Counted from the stretch's first letter, positions 1-11,224 are shown. The stretch is DNA of 44,881 bases from Pseudomarimonas arenosa (GCF_014841215.1 NZ_JACYTR010000037.1:1-44881); one strand, 5' to 3'. The notes: a model not told the origin generated them from the letters alone. Numbers and translations are program-made.

Positions 1-2
1 GT

Positions 3-131
3 TGCGTCAGCGTTGTATCGGGTTACGAAGAGCTCAATCTCACCATCCGCGCGCAATCGGCCCATCAGCGTTTCCCGCAACCAAGCCCGGAAAAGTATAC
101 GTCATTTATGAATGTTATTTATGTGACATGA
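3..131 (+). CDS. possible 3' end of a gene cut by the left edge
   Basis: The third forward frame stays open from the window edge to a TGA at 129-131 and gives 42 residues that read like a normal protein tail (starts CVSVVSGYEELNLTIRAQ, ends NVIYVT). No motif is recognisable and the stretch is too short to prove coding. From here to 240 I see no other gene. The DNA around 100-130 is AT-rich compared with the rest of the window, as expected of an intergenic boundary. Confidence 0.22.
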   Translation, partial: CVSVVSGYEELNLTIRAQSAHQRFPQPSPEKYTSFMNVIYVT

Positions 132-239
132 CGCTAGCAGCGCGCAAAACGTCTGAGGCGCAGTGCTGATGCGAACCGAGCAGCGCTCCGCGTGAGCTGG
201 CTACGACAGGCCAGCGAAGAGCTCGGTGACGCCTTGGCG

Positions 240-434
240 CTACCGCTGGTCCTTGTCCGCACCTTGCTGGCCGCCGGTCTCGTTCTTATTCAGCCGGCCA
301 GCTTTGCGCAGGGCTTCACGCAGCACGTACTCGATCTGGGCGTTGACTGAGCGAAGCTCATCTTCGGCCCACGACTGCATGGCCGTCAGCACGGCTTCGT
401 TGATGCGCAAAGGATAAGCTTTCTTGTCGGCCAC
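240..434 (-). CDS. small ribbon-helix-helix (Arc-like) DNA-binding protein
   Basis: The product is 64 residues. It has a short N-terminal strand (KKAYPLRINEAV), then two helices with the Arc-type RSVNAQIEYVLREAL signature around residues 28-42, and a polar Gln/Lys-rich tail. Ribbon-helix-helix proteins of this type bind DNA as dimers through the paired N-terminal strands. The start is a GTG at 434, 6 bases after the stop of the upstream membrane gene, so it is the last gene of a three-gene leftward operon with the SPFH protein. I infer it may control its own operon, possibly at the 1681-1701 palindrome; the sequence does not prove this. Antitoxins have the same fold, but no toxin-like gene lies next to it. 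Confidence 0.78.
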   Translation of the reverse strand: MADKKAYPLRINEAVLTAMQSWAEDELRSVNAQIEYVLREALRKAGRLNKNETGGQQGADKDQR

Positions 435-440
435 GGGTGC

Positions 441-749
441 TTACTTCGTGCTGAGACGCTGCACCTGAATCGAGCAAATCAGCGTAGCGATGACCATGAC
501 GCCCGAGACTGCGTGAATCAAGGGCTTCAGCGTTGCCGGCGCCACGGAGATGAGCGCGATGCCGATGATGGCAAGGCCTACGGCCGCCACCGCAAAGATG
601 GTGATGAGCCATGGACGAATGCGTTCGCAGTTGGGAGAGCGAGCAAGTTTGGCAGGCAGCCACTTGCCAGTGGCCACCAACAGGCCTAGTAGGCCTGTTG
701 GCAGAGCGGCTAGAACCACAATCAGCGAGGCCACGGTTTTCGCGTCCAT
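441..749 (-). CDS. small integral membrane protein of SPFH operon
   Basis: This is a 102-residue protein with three predicted membrane segments: roughly residues 5-26 ([19 protein letters not shown]), 46-69 and 75-94. A basic, Cys-containing loop ([14 protein letters not shown]) lies between the first two. I recognise no family. The ATG at 749 is preceded by GAGGAG at a 6-base distance. An in-frame TTG directly before it is too close to that site to be used. The ribosome binding site overlaps the stop of the SPFH gene, which indicates co-transcription and probable translational coupling. The position between an SPFH protein and a DNA-binding protein suggests a membrane partner of the SPFH protein, but that is inference only. 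Confidence 0.7.
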   Translation of the reverse strand: MDAKTVASLIVVLAALPTGLLGLLVATGKWLPAKLARSPNCERIRPWLITIFAVAAVGLAIIGIALISVAPATLKPLIHAVSGVMVIATLICSIQVQRLSTK

Positions 750-759
750 CAATCGCTCC

Positions 760-1623
760 TCAATACATCGAACCGGTGTTCACGACCGGCGTGGTGGCGC
801 GATCCGAACACAACACCACCAGTAGATTGCTCACCATCTGCGCGCGGCGTTCTTCATCGAGATCGACCACGCCGCCTGCTTTCAGTTTGTCCAGTGCCAT
901 CTCGACCATGCTGACCGCGCCTTCAACGATGCGGGTACGGGCGGCAATCACGGCATTGGCCTGCTGCCGCTGCAGCATGGCGTGGGCGATCTCCGGGGCA
1001 TAGGCCAAATGGCTGATACGTGCTTCCAGTACGTCGATGCCGGCGGTGGTCAGGCGCTCATCCAGTTGCTCCTTCAGATGAGCGCTGATCTCGGTGGGAT
1101 GGCTGCGCAGCGAGATCTGACCTTCTTCGTGCTGATCATAGGGATAGCTTGAGGCCATGGCGCGCAGTGCCGATTCGGACTGCACGTGAACGAAACTCTC
1201 GTAGTCGTCGACGTTGAACACAGCTTCGGCGGAATCAACCACTTTCCAGACAATGACCGCTGCAATCTCGATCGGGCTACCTTCCAACTCATTAACCTTG
1301 AGTTTGCCGCTTTCGAAATTGCGCACCCGCAGCGAGACTTTCTTGGTGCTGTAGAAGGGGTTGTTCCAACGTAGGCCCTGTTCCTTGACCGTGCCTCGAT
1401 AGGCACCGAACAGACTGAGTACGGCGGCCTGATTGGGTTCCACCATGTAAAAGCCGCCCAGGCAGATCGCCGTGACAATCAAGGCAACGATGCTGCCAAT
1501 AGCGATCAAGGGGCTGCCCATGCGCGCGCCATTGATCAAGGTAAACAGCTCGATCAGAAGCAGGGCGAGGAGGGCGATCAACACCGGAATACCGGCGGCG
1601 GAGGAAATGAGTTTTTCTTTCAT
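760..1623 (-). CDS. SPFH/Band 7 domain membrane protein
   Basis: The product is 287 residues. Two hydrophobic segments near the N-terminus (about residues 11-30 and 36-58) are followed by an SPFH (stomatin/prohibitin/flotillin/HflK) domain beginning at [26 protein letters not shown]. It includes the typical [17 protein letters not shown] and [14 protein letters not shown] blocks and a helical C-terminal part (residues about 215-260). SPFH proteins oligomerise on membranes and organise microdomains or protease complexes. No adjacent NfeD or protease gene is present, so it is not a classical QmcA/HflKC pair. The ATG at 1623 follows GGAG at a 7-base distance. It leads a three-gene leftward operon; the palindrome at 1681-1701 lies about 60 bases upstream and is a good candidate operator. 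Confidence 0.9.
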   Translation of the reverse strand: MKEKLISSAAGIPVLIALLALLLIELFTLINGARMGSPLIAIGSIVALIVTAICLGGFYMVEPNQAAVLSLFGAYRGTVKEQGLRWNNPFYSTKKVSLRVRNFESGKLKVNELEGSPIEIAAVIVWKVVDSAEAVFNVDDYESFVHVQSESALRAMASSYPYDQHEEGQISLRSHPTEISAHLKEQLDERLTTAGIDVLEARISHLAYAPEIAHAMLQRQQANAVIAARTRIVEGAVSMVEMALDKLKAGGVVDLDEERRAQMVSNLLVVLCSDRATTPVVNTGSMY

Positions 1624-1680
1624 GTCAGGGCTCCAGTCAGAACTCCGACCGACCGGGTCGGATGCACCGCGTGCGTTAAT

Positions 1681-1701
1681 TAGATATCAAAAAGATATCT
1701 A
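1681..1701. promoter_or_regulatory. perfect inverted repeat upstream of SPFH operon (candidate operator)
   Basis: Arms TAGATATC and GATATCTA are exact reverse complements and are separated by five A residues. The site lies 57 bases upstream of the SPFH start codon in an AT-rich patch where the leftward promoter is expected. An 8-base perfect dyad with a short spacer is typical of dimeric repressors. Candidates are the ribbon-helix-helix protein encoded by the same operon or a PadR/TetR-type regulator elsewhere. Read on the minus strand it is followed by TAATTAAC, which could be part of a -10 region. Confidence 0.55.
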
Positions 1702-1743
1702 TGTGACCGTGCGAGCTCGATTTGTTTTGCTTTGGTTCAGCTA

Positions 1744-1775
1744 AAACGAAGAGGGCCACCCGTTCGGGTGGCCCT
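1744..1775 (-). terminator. rho-independent terminator of the secreted-protein gene
   Basis: A perfect 10-base-pair stem (AGGGCCACCC with GGGTGGCCCT, 1752-1761 and 1766-1775) closes a 4-base loop. Read leftward it is followed by CTTCGTTTTAG, a T-rich tail. It lies 31 bases beyond the stop codon of the leftward gene ending at 1806. The tail supports activity on the minus strand only. Confidence 0.8.
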
Positions 1776-1805
1776 GGAAACTTGCCGCTACGTGTAGCCC
1801 AGGTG

Positions 1806-2684
1806 CTAAAGAGGCGCTGGCCGCTGCTTGCAGGTCAAGGTCTGGCCGTTGAAGGTGCAGGTCCACTCATACAGTCGCGCATTGCTGCCAACGATCTGTA
1901 CACCCATGTTGCGCATGTGATCGATGAACCGATTCGAGGCGTTGCGATCGTCGCCAAAATAGTAGGTGCCAGCGTACGAGCCGGAGTTCTCCTCCGGCAC
2001 GATCTGACCGCGTTGATCGCGAGCAGACCCTTGAATGTATCGGCAGCCTGTCGGAGGTGTGCATTCGATTTGCGCGCTTCCTCCCTGACCGCCACTGAAA
2101 TTGATTCTCACGACAGTGACCAAGCCATCAGTGAATCCCATCGCCGCGCTAGCGCGAGAGCCAAGAAACGAGGCTGCCGCCGATAGTCCCGGAACGTTGC
2201 CGGCAGCTAAGGCGTCGCCGAAGCGAATCCGGTAATTCACATTGCCGATGAACTCGTAGACGCCAGAGTCGCCGATGCCCAGTTGCGAAGGGCTGAGATC
2301 GAGGTTCACCTTCATGGTTCCCCTGGTCTCAATCCACACCTGATAGGCTTGGCTGTAGAACTCGCTGTCGTCGACGCTGGTGGGCATTGACTCCATAACG
2401 CAGCGTTGCCTGGCCGCTAATTGGCTGGCGGTCGTTCTCGGCTGAGACCGCGGCTGGTTACCGATTCCACACTGGGCCAGAAAGGTTGCAATCCGGTTGT
2501 TGCGAAAGTCGTAGACGTTGGTGACGGAGCCATGCGCCTGCACTGCGAGCGACGAATAGCTGTTGGGATTGCAGCCGTGGCAGGCGCGCCAATAAGCATC
2601 TTGTGCATCGGCGCCGAAGCTAAGAGCGGTCAGTACCAAGATCAGCAGTCGCCCCATTAGTGCTTGTTTTCTCACTTGTGACAT
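1806..2684 (-). CDS. secreted Cys-rich protein of unknown function
   Basis: The product is 292 residues from the ATG at 2684, chosen because AAGGAA precedes it and because a signal peptide follows at once (basic MSQVRKQ, hydrophobic LLILVLTALSFG, probable cleavage after ADA). The mature protein begins with a CHGC motif and has about nine Cys in total, several near the C-terminus (ECTPPTGC, WTCTFNGQTLTC). This suggests disulfides in the periplasm or outside the cell. CHGC lacks the CxxCH haem-binding order, so it is not a cytochrome c site. I do not recognise a family. Reading further upstream in frame runs through a G9 tract and the promoter and is not credible as coding. It is monocistronic, with its own terminator at 1744-1775. 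Confidence 0.72.
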   Translation of the reverse strand: MSQVRKQALMGRLLILVLTALSFGADAQDAYWRACHGCNPNSYSSLAVQAHGSVTNVYDFRNNRIATFLAQCGIGNQPRSQPRTTASQLAARQRCVMESMPTSVDDSEFYSQAYQVWIETRGTMKVNLDLSPSQLGIGDSGVYEFIGNVNYRIRFGDALAAGNVPGLSAAASFLGSRASAAMGFTDGLVTVVRINFSGGQGGSAQIECTPPTGCRYIQGSARDQRGQIVPEENSGSYAGTYYFGDDRNASNRFIDHMRNMGVQIVGSNARLYEWTCTFNGQTLTCKQRPAPL

Positions 2685-2723
2685 TTCCTTCTCATCCATC
2701 TTGTGGTGTGTTGGACGTGCCGC

Positions 2724-2754
2724 ATCATATGTGCTTCTAAGGGGGGGGGCGCAA
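2724..2754 (-). promoter_or_regulatory. candidate promoter with G9 tract in the spacer
   Basis: Read leftward, TTGCGC (2754-2749) and TATGAT (2729-2724) are separated by 19 bases, eight of which are part of a nine-base C run (G9 on the plus strand, 2741-2749). Transcription would begin about 30 bases before the ATG at 2684. The current 19-base spacer is longer than the optimal 17, so slippage of the homopolymer by one or two bases should change promoter strength. The boxes are visible; phase variation is inference. Confidence 0.5.
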
Positions 2755-2893
2755 CGACTGGTTAGCGCTCCGAAGGGCCATTGATGTCCTGCCAATTGAT
2801 GATCAGCAGGCATTTGGCTGGAAACGAAGTCAAATCATTGGCAACGCCCTGAACCTGTGCTCATGCAGATCTATGTGGACTCTGAGGTAGTGA

Positions 2894-2921
2894 TTGGCAT
2901 CCCTTGGGCGATTGATAGAAT
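2894..2921 (+). promoter_or_regulatory. sigma-70-like promoter for the 65-residue membrane protein
   Basis: TTGGCA (2894-2899) and TAGAAT (2916-2921) are separated by 16 bases. The predicted start of transcription near 2928 would leave a leader of about 65 bases before the TTG start codon at 2993. No competing gene lies in this stretch. Confidence 0.5.
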
Positions 2922-2992
2922 GCGGCCAATACGTTGCCTGGCGGCCAGGCTACTAAACACATGAGTCCGTCAGGGCTCTCAGGAGAATTGAC

Positions 2993-3190
2993 TTGGGTAC
3001 TTTCGGATCCGCTCATTGGCTGTCAGTCGCTGTCTTCGGCGCTGTGTTCGTTATCCCGGCGTGGCGGATTTTGAGCAAGGCAGGATTCAACGGGGCACTG
3101 TCGCTGGTACTCCTCGTTCCGATAGTGAATCTTGTCGCCTTGTGGATATTCGCCTTCGTTCAATGGCCGATCGAGCGGCGCAGCAGCTGA
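2993..3190 (+). CDS. 65-residue two-helix membrane protein
   Basis: The translation starts MGTFGSAHWLSVAVFGAVFV and contains two hydrophobic segments (about residues 8-25 and 36-57). The second has LVPIVNLVALWIFAFVQWP, a pattern common in small uncharacterised proteobacterial membrane proteins. The start is a TTG, supported by AGGAG at 2981-2985 with a 7-base spacing and by a candidate promoter at 2894-2921. Function is unknown. It is monocistronic; the next gene begins 281 bases downstream. Confidence 0.6.
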   Translation: MGTFGSAHWLSVAVFGAVFVIPAWRILSKAGFNGALSLVLLVPIVNLVALWIFAFVQWPIERRSS

Positions 3191-3471
3191 GGGCAGTGCC
3201 CGCATGGCTGGGATGCGATGTGACGCATTCTGAATGTCGGCTGATGTCCATCGTCAAACGGTCTTGATTCCGAAGCCATCTGGAGGTTCGGGGCGCAAGC
3301 CGGAGGGTCGAGCTAGACGGGAAAAGGAGAAATTGAAGCCTAGACGACCGAGGATCGAGTTGGGCCAGACCCGCTTGTCTCAGGCTCGCGCTAGGTCTAG
3401 GCTCATTCTAAGGTCTGAGATGTAAACTCGGCCCCGCTACCGATTCGCGAACATCCCATTCGGAGATCCGC
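3191..3471. other. intergenic region before the chemotaxis receptor
   Basis: I see no convincing gene here. A 63-codon open frame at 3234-3425 is rich in Arg and Lys without domain character. The stretch holds a perfect 9-base inverted repeat, AGCCTAGAC at 3337-3345 and GTCTAGGCT at 3395-3403, plus a second CTAGACG at 3313-3319. The region presumably contains the promoter of the receptor gene, but no clear -35/-10 pair stands out. Confidence 0.4.
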
Positions 3472-6243
3472 ATGTTTGGGCGAATGAAGATCGGTCGACG
3501 CATCCTCGTCTCCTTCCTGTTGCTTGCTTTGTTGCCCTTGCTGGTGGTCTCCCTGGTGGCCTGGCGACAGGCCGTGGCGCAGTTGGAGACCGCAGCCGAG
3601 CAGCGTATGCAGGCCCAGGCCTCGCTCAAGGCCGCGCAGCTGCAGGATTATTTCGAGGCGATCGTCAACGATGTGCTGTCGTTGTCGGAAAATTTCATGA
3701 CCACCTTCGCGGTACGCGAATTCAGTACCGGCTTCGCCGCGTTCGAGGCTGAGCGCATTGCCGCGGAGCTGGGCGACGAGGCCGCGCAGGAAGACATCGA
3801 GAATGCCTCGGCCGCCCAGGCCAGCCTGGATGAGGCGGCGGTGTCGGCCTTTTGGCGCGATCAGTTCGGCCAGCGCTATGCCGAACTCAACGCCGGCCGA
3901 GCGGCAACTGAGCGCGCCGACAGCAGTCGATTGAGTACGACCGCACAGGCCTTGCAACGCTACTTCATCGCCGAGAACCCGGCACCCTTGGGCGAGAAGG
4001 ACAGCCTCGACGCGCTGCCGTTCGAGTCGGCCTACAGCAGCACCCACGCGCAAATCCACCCGGTGCTGCGCAGTCATCTGAAGCGCAACGGCTACTACGA
4101 CATCTTCATCGTCGACCTTCAGGGCAATGTGGTCTACACGGTGTTCAAGGAAATCGACTTCGGTACCAATTTGTTAAGCGGGCCGTGGCGCGAATCGGGA
4201 TTGGGTCGAGCATTCCAGTCGGCCCTGAACCTGCAAGACAACAATGCTGTGGCGGTGGACGACTACGATCCCTATCCGCCGAGCTACGAAACCCCGGCCA
4301 TGTTTCTGGCCAGCCCGATCGTCGATGCGGGCGAACGGCTGGGCGTGCTGGTGGTGCAGGTCAATGTCGGGCGGGTGGCCGAAGTCGCCGGCAATCGCGA
4401 GGGTCTGGTGGAAGGGCAGGACGTCTATTTGCTGGGGCCCGATCGCCTGTTGCGCTCCGATTCGCTATTGGCCGAGAACTGGACCGTTGCCAACAGTTTC
4501 GCTGCCCCCGATCAGCACCGGGTGGCCGACGACCTGTGGCTGGCCGGCGAGCAGCGCTCGAGAAATACCCGCAGTGCAACGCTGCGCGGCATGCCAGCCG
4601 TGACTTCGCTGGCTGGGCTATCGGTGACGCCGGAGCTACGTTGGACGGTGGTTGCCCAGTATCGCGAAACCGAGGCCTTTGCGGCCTCGCGCGCCCTTAG
4701 CATCGCCCTGGGTGGGGCGGTGTTGGTGGCAGCGGCGCTGATAGCGGGGGTAGGGCTGCGTCTGTCGCGCAGTCTGGTCAGGCCGATCACCCGGTTGAGC
4801 GATGCCCTCGGGCAGGTGGCCGAAAGCGGCGATTTTTCGCGGCGCATCGACGCCAGCGGCCGCGATGAGCTAGCGATGGCGGGACAGACCTTCAACCAGT
4901 TGCTGGTGACCTTGGAGAGCTCGCTGGCCGAGGTGGCCGACTTGGCCGAAGCGCTGGCTGCGGGACGACTGGATGTGCGGATCAGAGGACGTTACGCCGG
5001 AACCTTGCAGGACCTGACCACGCGCATCAACACCAGTGCCGAGGTGATCGGCCATTCGCTGTCGGCAATTGCCGCAGCCGGCGACGCCCTGGCTCGCGGC
5101 GATCTCAAGCACCGAACCGAAGGTGAGTTTCATGGTGCCTACCGGCAGGCGGTGCAGGGCGTGGAGCAGGGTAGTGTCGCCATCGCGCTGGCATTTGACG
5201 AACTCAATCGCGTGCTGAGCGCGATGACCGGGGGCGACTTCACCCAGCGCATCGAACACCAGTTCGCTGGTGACGTAGCACGGGCAAGCGAGGCCATCAA
5301 TCAATCGCTGGATGTGCTGGAGGATGCCTTCAATACCATTGCCAGGGTGGCGGGAGAAATTTCCGCTGGCGACCTGTCCGGTGCGATGGAGGGCGAATAC
5401 CAAGGTCAGATTGCCGATGTGCAGAAAGCGTTGAACGCTGCGCTGAAGGCCTTGCGCATGCTGGTCGATGAAGTGCGCGGGGCGGCCGATACGGTGAACC
5501 AGGGCTCCAAGGAAATCGCCAGCGGCAATTCTGATCTCTCCGGGCGTACGGAACGGCAGTCGGAGTTTGTGTCCAGGTCGGCGGCCGACATGCAGCGCAT
5601 CGTTGACGCGTTGGAGCAGGCAGTGGCCACCACGCGCCGCGCCGATACTTCGGCGCGCGGCGCTGAGTCGCGGGCCAAGGACGGCGCCAATACGGTGAGT
5701 TCGGCAATCGAGGCCATGGGTGCGATCACTCAGAGCAGCAAGCGGATTGCCGAGATCGTCAAGCTGATCGATGACATCGCCTTCCAGACCAATCTGCTGG
5801 CACTGAATGCTGCGGTGGAAGCAGCGCGGGCCGGTGAGCAGGGACGCGGATTTGCCGTGGTCGCCAGCGAAGTAAGAACGCTGGCCTCGCGCTCGGCGGA
5901 GTCGGCCAAGGAAATTCGCACCTTGATCAATGAGTCGAGCCAGAATGTGCACAACGGTGCTGAATTGGTAGAGCGCTCTGGTCAGGCCTTGCGCGAGATC
6001 GCCGAACTGGTGGGGCAGGTGTCGGCCGATGTCGGTTCGGCGGCAGCCAATATCGCGGCGCAAAGCGAGGCCAGCACTGAGGTCAATGCCGCGCTTGACC
6101 AGTTGGAGGTGTTGAATCAGCAGAATAGCGCCCTGGTGGAGGAGACGGCCGCGACCAGTGCCCATCTGCAGGAGGGGGCCGGCAATATGGCCCGGCTGAT
6201 AGCCCGTTTCGTTACCCGCGAGAGTCGACGCACGGGGCGCTGA
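3472..6243 (+). CDS. methyl-accepting chemotaxis protein with tandem HAMP-like repeats
   Basis: This 923-residue inner-membrane receptor presumably senses a periplasmic ligand and controls CheA/CheW. TM1 is at about residues 10-28, followed by a large periplasmic sensor of about 380 residues (consistent with a Cache-type fold; not assigned with certainty). TM2 is at about 410-430, followed by a canonical HAMP ([12 protein letters not shown], to about 482). Four further units of about 45 residues start near 483, 528, 574 and 618, each with a GDL/GDF-x-x-R core. The signalling domain follows, with the conserved hairpin tip at about 764-805 ([20 protein letters not shown]). There is no C-terminal CheR-docking pentapeptide. 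The ATG follows CGGAG at a 6-base spacing. No che genes are adjacent, so it is an orphan receptor. A weak GC hairpin (6274-6288) follows the stop. Confidence 0.95.
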   Translation: MFGRMKIGRRILVSFLLLALLPLLVVSLVAWRQAVAQLETAAEQRMQAQASLKAAQLQDYFEAIVNDVLSLSENFMTTFAVREFSTGFAAFEAERIAAELGDEAAQEDIENASAAQASLDEAAVSAFWRDQFGQRYAELNAGRAATERADSSRLSTTAQALQRYFIAENPAPLGEKDSLDALPFESAYSSTHAQIHPVLRSHLKRNGYYDIFIVDLQGNVVYTVFKEIDFGTNLLSGPWRESGLGRAFQSALNLQDNNAVAVDDYDPYPPSYETPAMFLASPIVDAGERLGVLVVQVNVGRVAEVAGNREGLVEGQDVYLLGPDRLLRSDSLLAENWTVANSFAAPDQHRVADDLWLAGEQRSRNTRSATLRGMPAVTSLAGLSVTPELRWTVVAQYRETEAFAASRALSIALGGAVLVAAALIAGVGLRLSRSLVRPITRLSDALGQVAESGDFSRRIDASGRDELAMAGQTFNQLLVTLESSLAEVADLAEALAAGRLDVRIRGRYAGTLQDLTTRINTSAEVIGHSLSAIAAAGDALARGDLKHRTEGEFHGAYRQAVQGVEQGSVAIALAFDELNRVLSAMTGGDFTQRIEHQFAGDVARASEAINQSLDVLEDAFNTIARVAGEISAGDLSGAMEGEYQGQIADVQKALNAALKALRMLVDEVRGAADTVNQGSKEIASGNSDLSGRTERQSEFVSRSAADMQRIVDALEQAVATTRRADTSARGAESRAKDGANTVSSAIEAMGAITQSSKRIAEIVKLIDDIAFQTNLLALNAAVEAARAGEQGRGFAVVASEVRTLASRSAESAKEIRTLINESSQNVHNGAELVERSGQALREIAELVGQVSADVGSAAANIAAQSEASTEVNAALDQLEVLNQQNSALVEETAATSAHLQEGAGNMARLIARFVTRESRRTGR

Positions 6244-6314
6244 AGCGCTTCACTCGTTCGCCCATGGATGAACGCCGGCGCGGCCGGCTTTCGTCCCATG
6301 CTGCACTGCGATAA

Positions 6315-9023
<2,709 letters not shown>

Positions 9024-9033
9024 GGCGACTCTG

Positions 9034-9516
9034 ATGCGATTTCTGGTTCTAGCAGCACTCTCGCTTGGTCTGGCCGGTTGTGGCTTCCAGCTCAAGAAGG
9101 AACTCAGCTTGCCGCCTTCCTTGGTGAAACTGGAGGTGCTGAGTTCGGATCCCTACTCGCCGGTGCAGCAGGGGTTGGAGCGCGCGCTGCGTCGCGCCGG
9201 TGCCGTGGTGCCGGGCGGCGAGGGTAGCGGACAGTTGGAGCTGCGCAATCTGAGGATCAGCTCGCGACCGCTGTCACTGGCCAATACCGGTCGAGTGCAG
9301 GAGTTTTCTCTCGAGTATCGCGCGGACGTGATCCTCACCGACGGTACCGGTAAAGTCGTGTTGCCGCTGGAACCGATCGTGCTCGAGCGTGACTACAGCT
9401 TCGACAGCGCCAATCCCTCGGGCTCGCCCGCCGAAGAGGAGCTGATTCGCCAGGAGCTCGATCAGGCGATGGTGGATGCCGTGCTGCGCCGGTTGGACGT
9501 GGCCTTGCGTCAATAG
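9034..9516 (+). CDS. lptE: LPS-assembly lipoprotein LptE
   Basis: The product is a 160-residue outer-membrane lipoprotein that plugs the LptD barrel and helps insert lipopolysaccharide. A short signal peptide ends in the lipobox LAGC with Cys16 as the lipidated residue, followed by GFQLKKELSLPPSLVKLEV, typical of the LptE N-terminus (GFHLR in E. coli). The ATG at 9034 has GAGGCG upstream and lies 10 bases after leuS. The stop is 3 bases before holA, so the genes are co-transcribed. The leuS-lptE-holA order is conserved in gammaproteobacteria and supports the name even though sequence identity in this family is low. Confidence 0.93.
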   Translation: MRFLVLAALSLGLAGCGFQLKKELSLPPSLVKLEVLSSDPYSPVQQGLERALRRAGAVVPGGEGSGQLELRNLRISSRPLSLANTGRVQEFSLEYRADVILTDGTGKVVLPLEPIVLERDYSFDSANPSGSPAEEELIRQELDQAMVDAVLRRLDVALRQ

Positions 9517-9519
9517 CCG

Positions 9520-10554
9520 ATGCCTCTGCAGCTAGCGCAACTCGATCGTCAGCTGGCCGAACAGCGGCTGGCCAATGTCTATCTGATTGCCGGCAGCGAA
9601 GACTTGCTGCGCATTGAAGCAAGTGATGCGGTGCGCGCCCTGGCGCGCGAGCTGGGCTTTACCGAGCGCGAAGTGTTTGATGTCGAGTCGGGTTTCGACT
9701 GGAACAGCCTGACCATGAGTGGCGCGTCGATGTCCTTGTTCGCCTCACGGCGACTGATCGAGCTGCGCCTGCCTACCGGCAAGCCGGGCAAGGAAGGCGG
9801 CGCTGCTATCGAACAGTGGTGTGCCAACCCACCGCCGGATACCTGTCTGCTGATCATCGCCAATGACTGGAGTCGCACGCACGAAGGGCGATGGTCGCAG
9901 GCGGTGGACAATGCCGGCGTGTTCCTGCCGATCTGGCCGCTGAAGCCGAATGAGTTTCCTGGCTGGCTGCAACGCCGGCTTCGTGCGGCCAAACTCGATG
10001 TTGAGGCGGATGCGGTGGCCCTGCTCGGCGAGCGGGTCGAAGGCAATCTGCTCGCGGCCAGCCAGGAAATCGAGAAGCTGGCACTGCTCTGCCGTGGCGA
10101 ACGAATCACTGCCGAACGTATGCTGGCCCTGGTCGCCGACAGTGCGCGATTCAGTGTCTTCTCGCTCACCGAGGTGGCAATGGCCGGCGATGGCGAGCGG
10201 GCTCTGCGCATGCTGCGTGGCCTGCGCGCCGAAGGTGAACAGATCGTTCCGCTGATGAATTGGGTGGCGGGGCAGGTGCAGATTCTGGCCTTGGCGGCAC
10301 AGGTGGCCGACAGCGGCGGCAATCTGGCCACGGTGTGGCAGCAGGCACGGGTCTGGGAGTCACGGCAACCGCTGTATCGCAAGACTGTTCAACGACTGGG
10401 CAATCGCGGCGCTGCGCGGCTGCTGCGCGCTTGCGCGCAGCTCGATCTGGCCAGCAAGGGGCGCGATGACGAGGATCCCTGGCGCCTGCTGGAGCGCATC
10501 CTGCTGGCACTTGCCAACGCCCGAGCTCTGGACTTGCTGCAGCCGGCCGGATGA
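9520..10554 (+). CDS. holA: DNA polymerase III delta subunit
   Basis: The product is a 344-residue clamp-loader subunit that opens the beta sliding clamp. The N-terminal part (VYLIAGSEDLLRIEASDAVR) and the following AAA+-like fold with LFASRRLIELRLPTGKPGKEG match the delta family. The Leu/Phe of the SLFASRRLIE segment corresponds to the clamp-contact region. The ATG is 3 bases after the lptE stop and the TGA overlaps the nadD ATG (ATGA), so translation is probably coupled on both sides. Length is normal for the family. Confidence 0.96.
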   Translation: MPLQLAQLDRQLAEQRLANVYLIAGSEDLLRIEASDAVRALARELGFTEREVFDVESGFDWNSLTMSGASMSLFASRRLIELRLPTGKPGKEGGAAIEQWCANPPPDTCLLIIANDWSRTHEGRWSQAVDNAGVFLPIWPLKPNEFPGWLQRRLRAAKLDVEADAVALLGERVEGNLLAASQEIEKLALLCRGERITAERMLALVADSARFSVFSLTEVAMAGDGERALRMLRGLRAEGEQIVPLMNWVAGQVQILALAAQVADSGGNLATVWQQARVWESRQPLYRKTVQRLGNRGAARLLRACAQLDLASKGRDDEDPWRLLERILLALANARALDLLQPAG

Positions 10555-11171
10555 ATCCGCTTCGATTGATCTACGGCGGCACATTCGATCCGATTCATAG
10601 CGGGCATCTCGCTGTGGCGCGTGCTGCGCGTGAGGCGGTGGGCGCCGAGCGCGTCATCCTGTTGCCTTGCGGCGATCCTCCGCATCGCGCTCGTCCGGGA
10701 GCCTCAGGGGAACATCGCGCGGCGATGCTGCAAATCGCAATCGCCGATGACCCACTGTTCGTAATTGACACGCGCGAGCTGAGCCGGGTCGGTTTGAGTT
10801 ATACGATCGACACCCTGCGCGAGCTTCGCCAGGAGCTAGGGCCGCTGACGCCGATGGTGCTGCTGCTCGGGCGTGACGCCGCAGACGGCTTGGCCAGCTG
10901 GCATCAGGTGGCCGAAATGCCCGCGCTGACTCATCTCCTCATCATGGCGCGACCCGGTTATCCGGGGATGCATCCCGAGCGTGCGCTGGGCTGGCAGGTG
11001 GCTACAACGACGGATGCCTTGGCGGGTTCTCCGGCGGGTCTGGTACTGGAAATGCCGCGACCGGTATCGACGGCGTCATCCACCGCGGTTCGTGGCGGTT
11101 GCGATGAGGCCTGGCAGGACCTGCCGCCCGGAGTGGCCGACTACATGCGGGCGCACCGGCTGTATCGCTGA
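10551..11171 (+). CDS. nadD: nicotinate-nucleotide adenylyltransferase
   Basis: The 206-residue cytoplasmic enzyme joins ATP and nicotinate mononucleotide to form deamido-NAD in NAD synthesis. The nucleotidyl-transferase signature GGTFDPIHSGH is at residues 9-19, with both active-site His. The C-terminal ISSTxxR-type motif reads SSTAVRGG. Its ATG overlaps the holA stop by four bases. It is the last gene of the tight leuS cluster; about 190 bases of structured, apparently promoter-bearing DNA separate it from rsfS. Confidence 0.97.
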   Translation: MNPLRLIYGGTFDPIHSGHLAVARAAREAVGAERVILLPCGDPPHRARPGASGEHRAAMLQIAIADDPLFVIDTRELSRVGLSYTIDTLRELRQELGPLTPMVLLLGRDAADGLASWHQVAEMPALTHLLIMARPGYPGMHPERALGWQVATTTDALAGSPAGLVLEMPRPVSTASSTAVRGGCDEAWQDLPPGVADYMRAHRLYR

Positions 11172-11224
11172 GCCGAGGTGCGCAGAATTGCCCTTGGGAT
11201 GGTGTCGCGCGGCCGCCAGCGGCC

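Noticed and set aside
240-752. Toxin-antitoxin pair from the ribbon-helix-helix and small membrane genes
   Set aside because: The membrane protein has three helices and is coupled to an SPFH gene; nothing in it resembles a known toxin, so the operon reading is preferred.
1848-2095. CHGC in the secreted protein as a haem-binding site, and a cytochrome annotation
   Set aside because: Cytochrome c needs CxxCH; CHGC followed by NPN lacks the distal His position.
3234-3425. 63-codon open frame with a basic product upstream of the chemotaxis receptor
   Set aside because: It has Arg/Lys-rich low-complexity content, no ribosome binding site, and covers the inverted repeat; it looks like non-coding DNA.
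6274-6288. GCCGGC-GCG-GCCGGC hairpin after the chemotaxis receptor as a terminator
   Set aside because: The following TTTCGTCC is a poor T tract and the stem is only six base pairs; noted in the receptor entry but not listed as a terminator.
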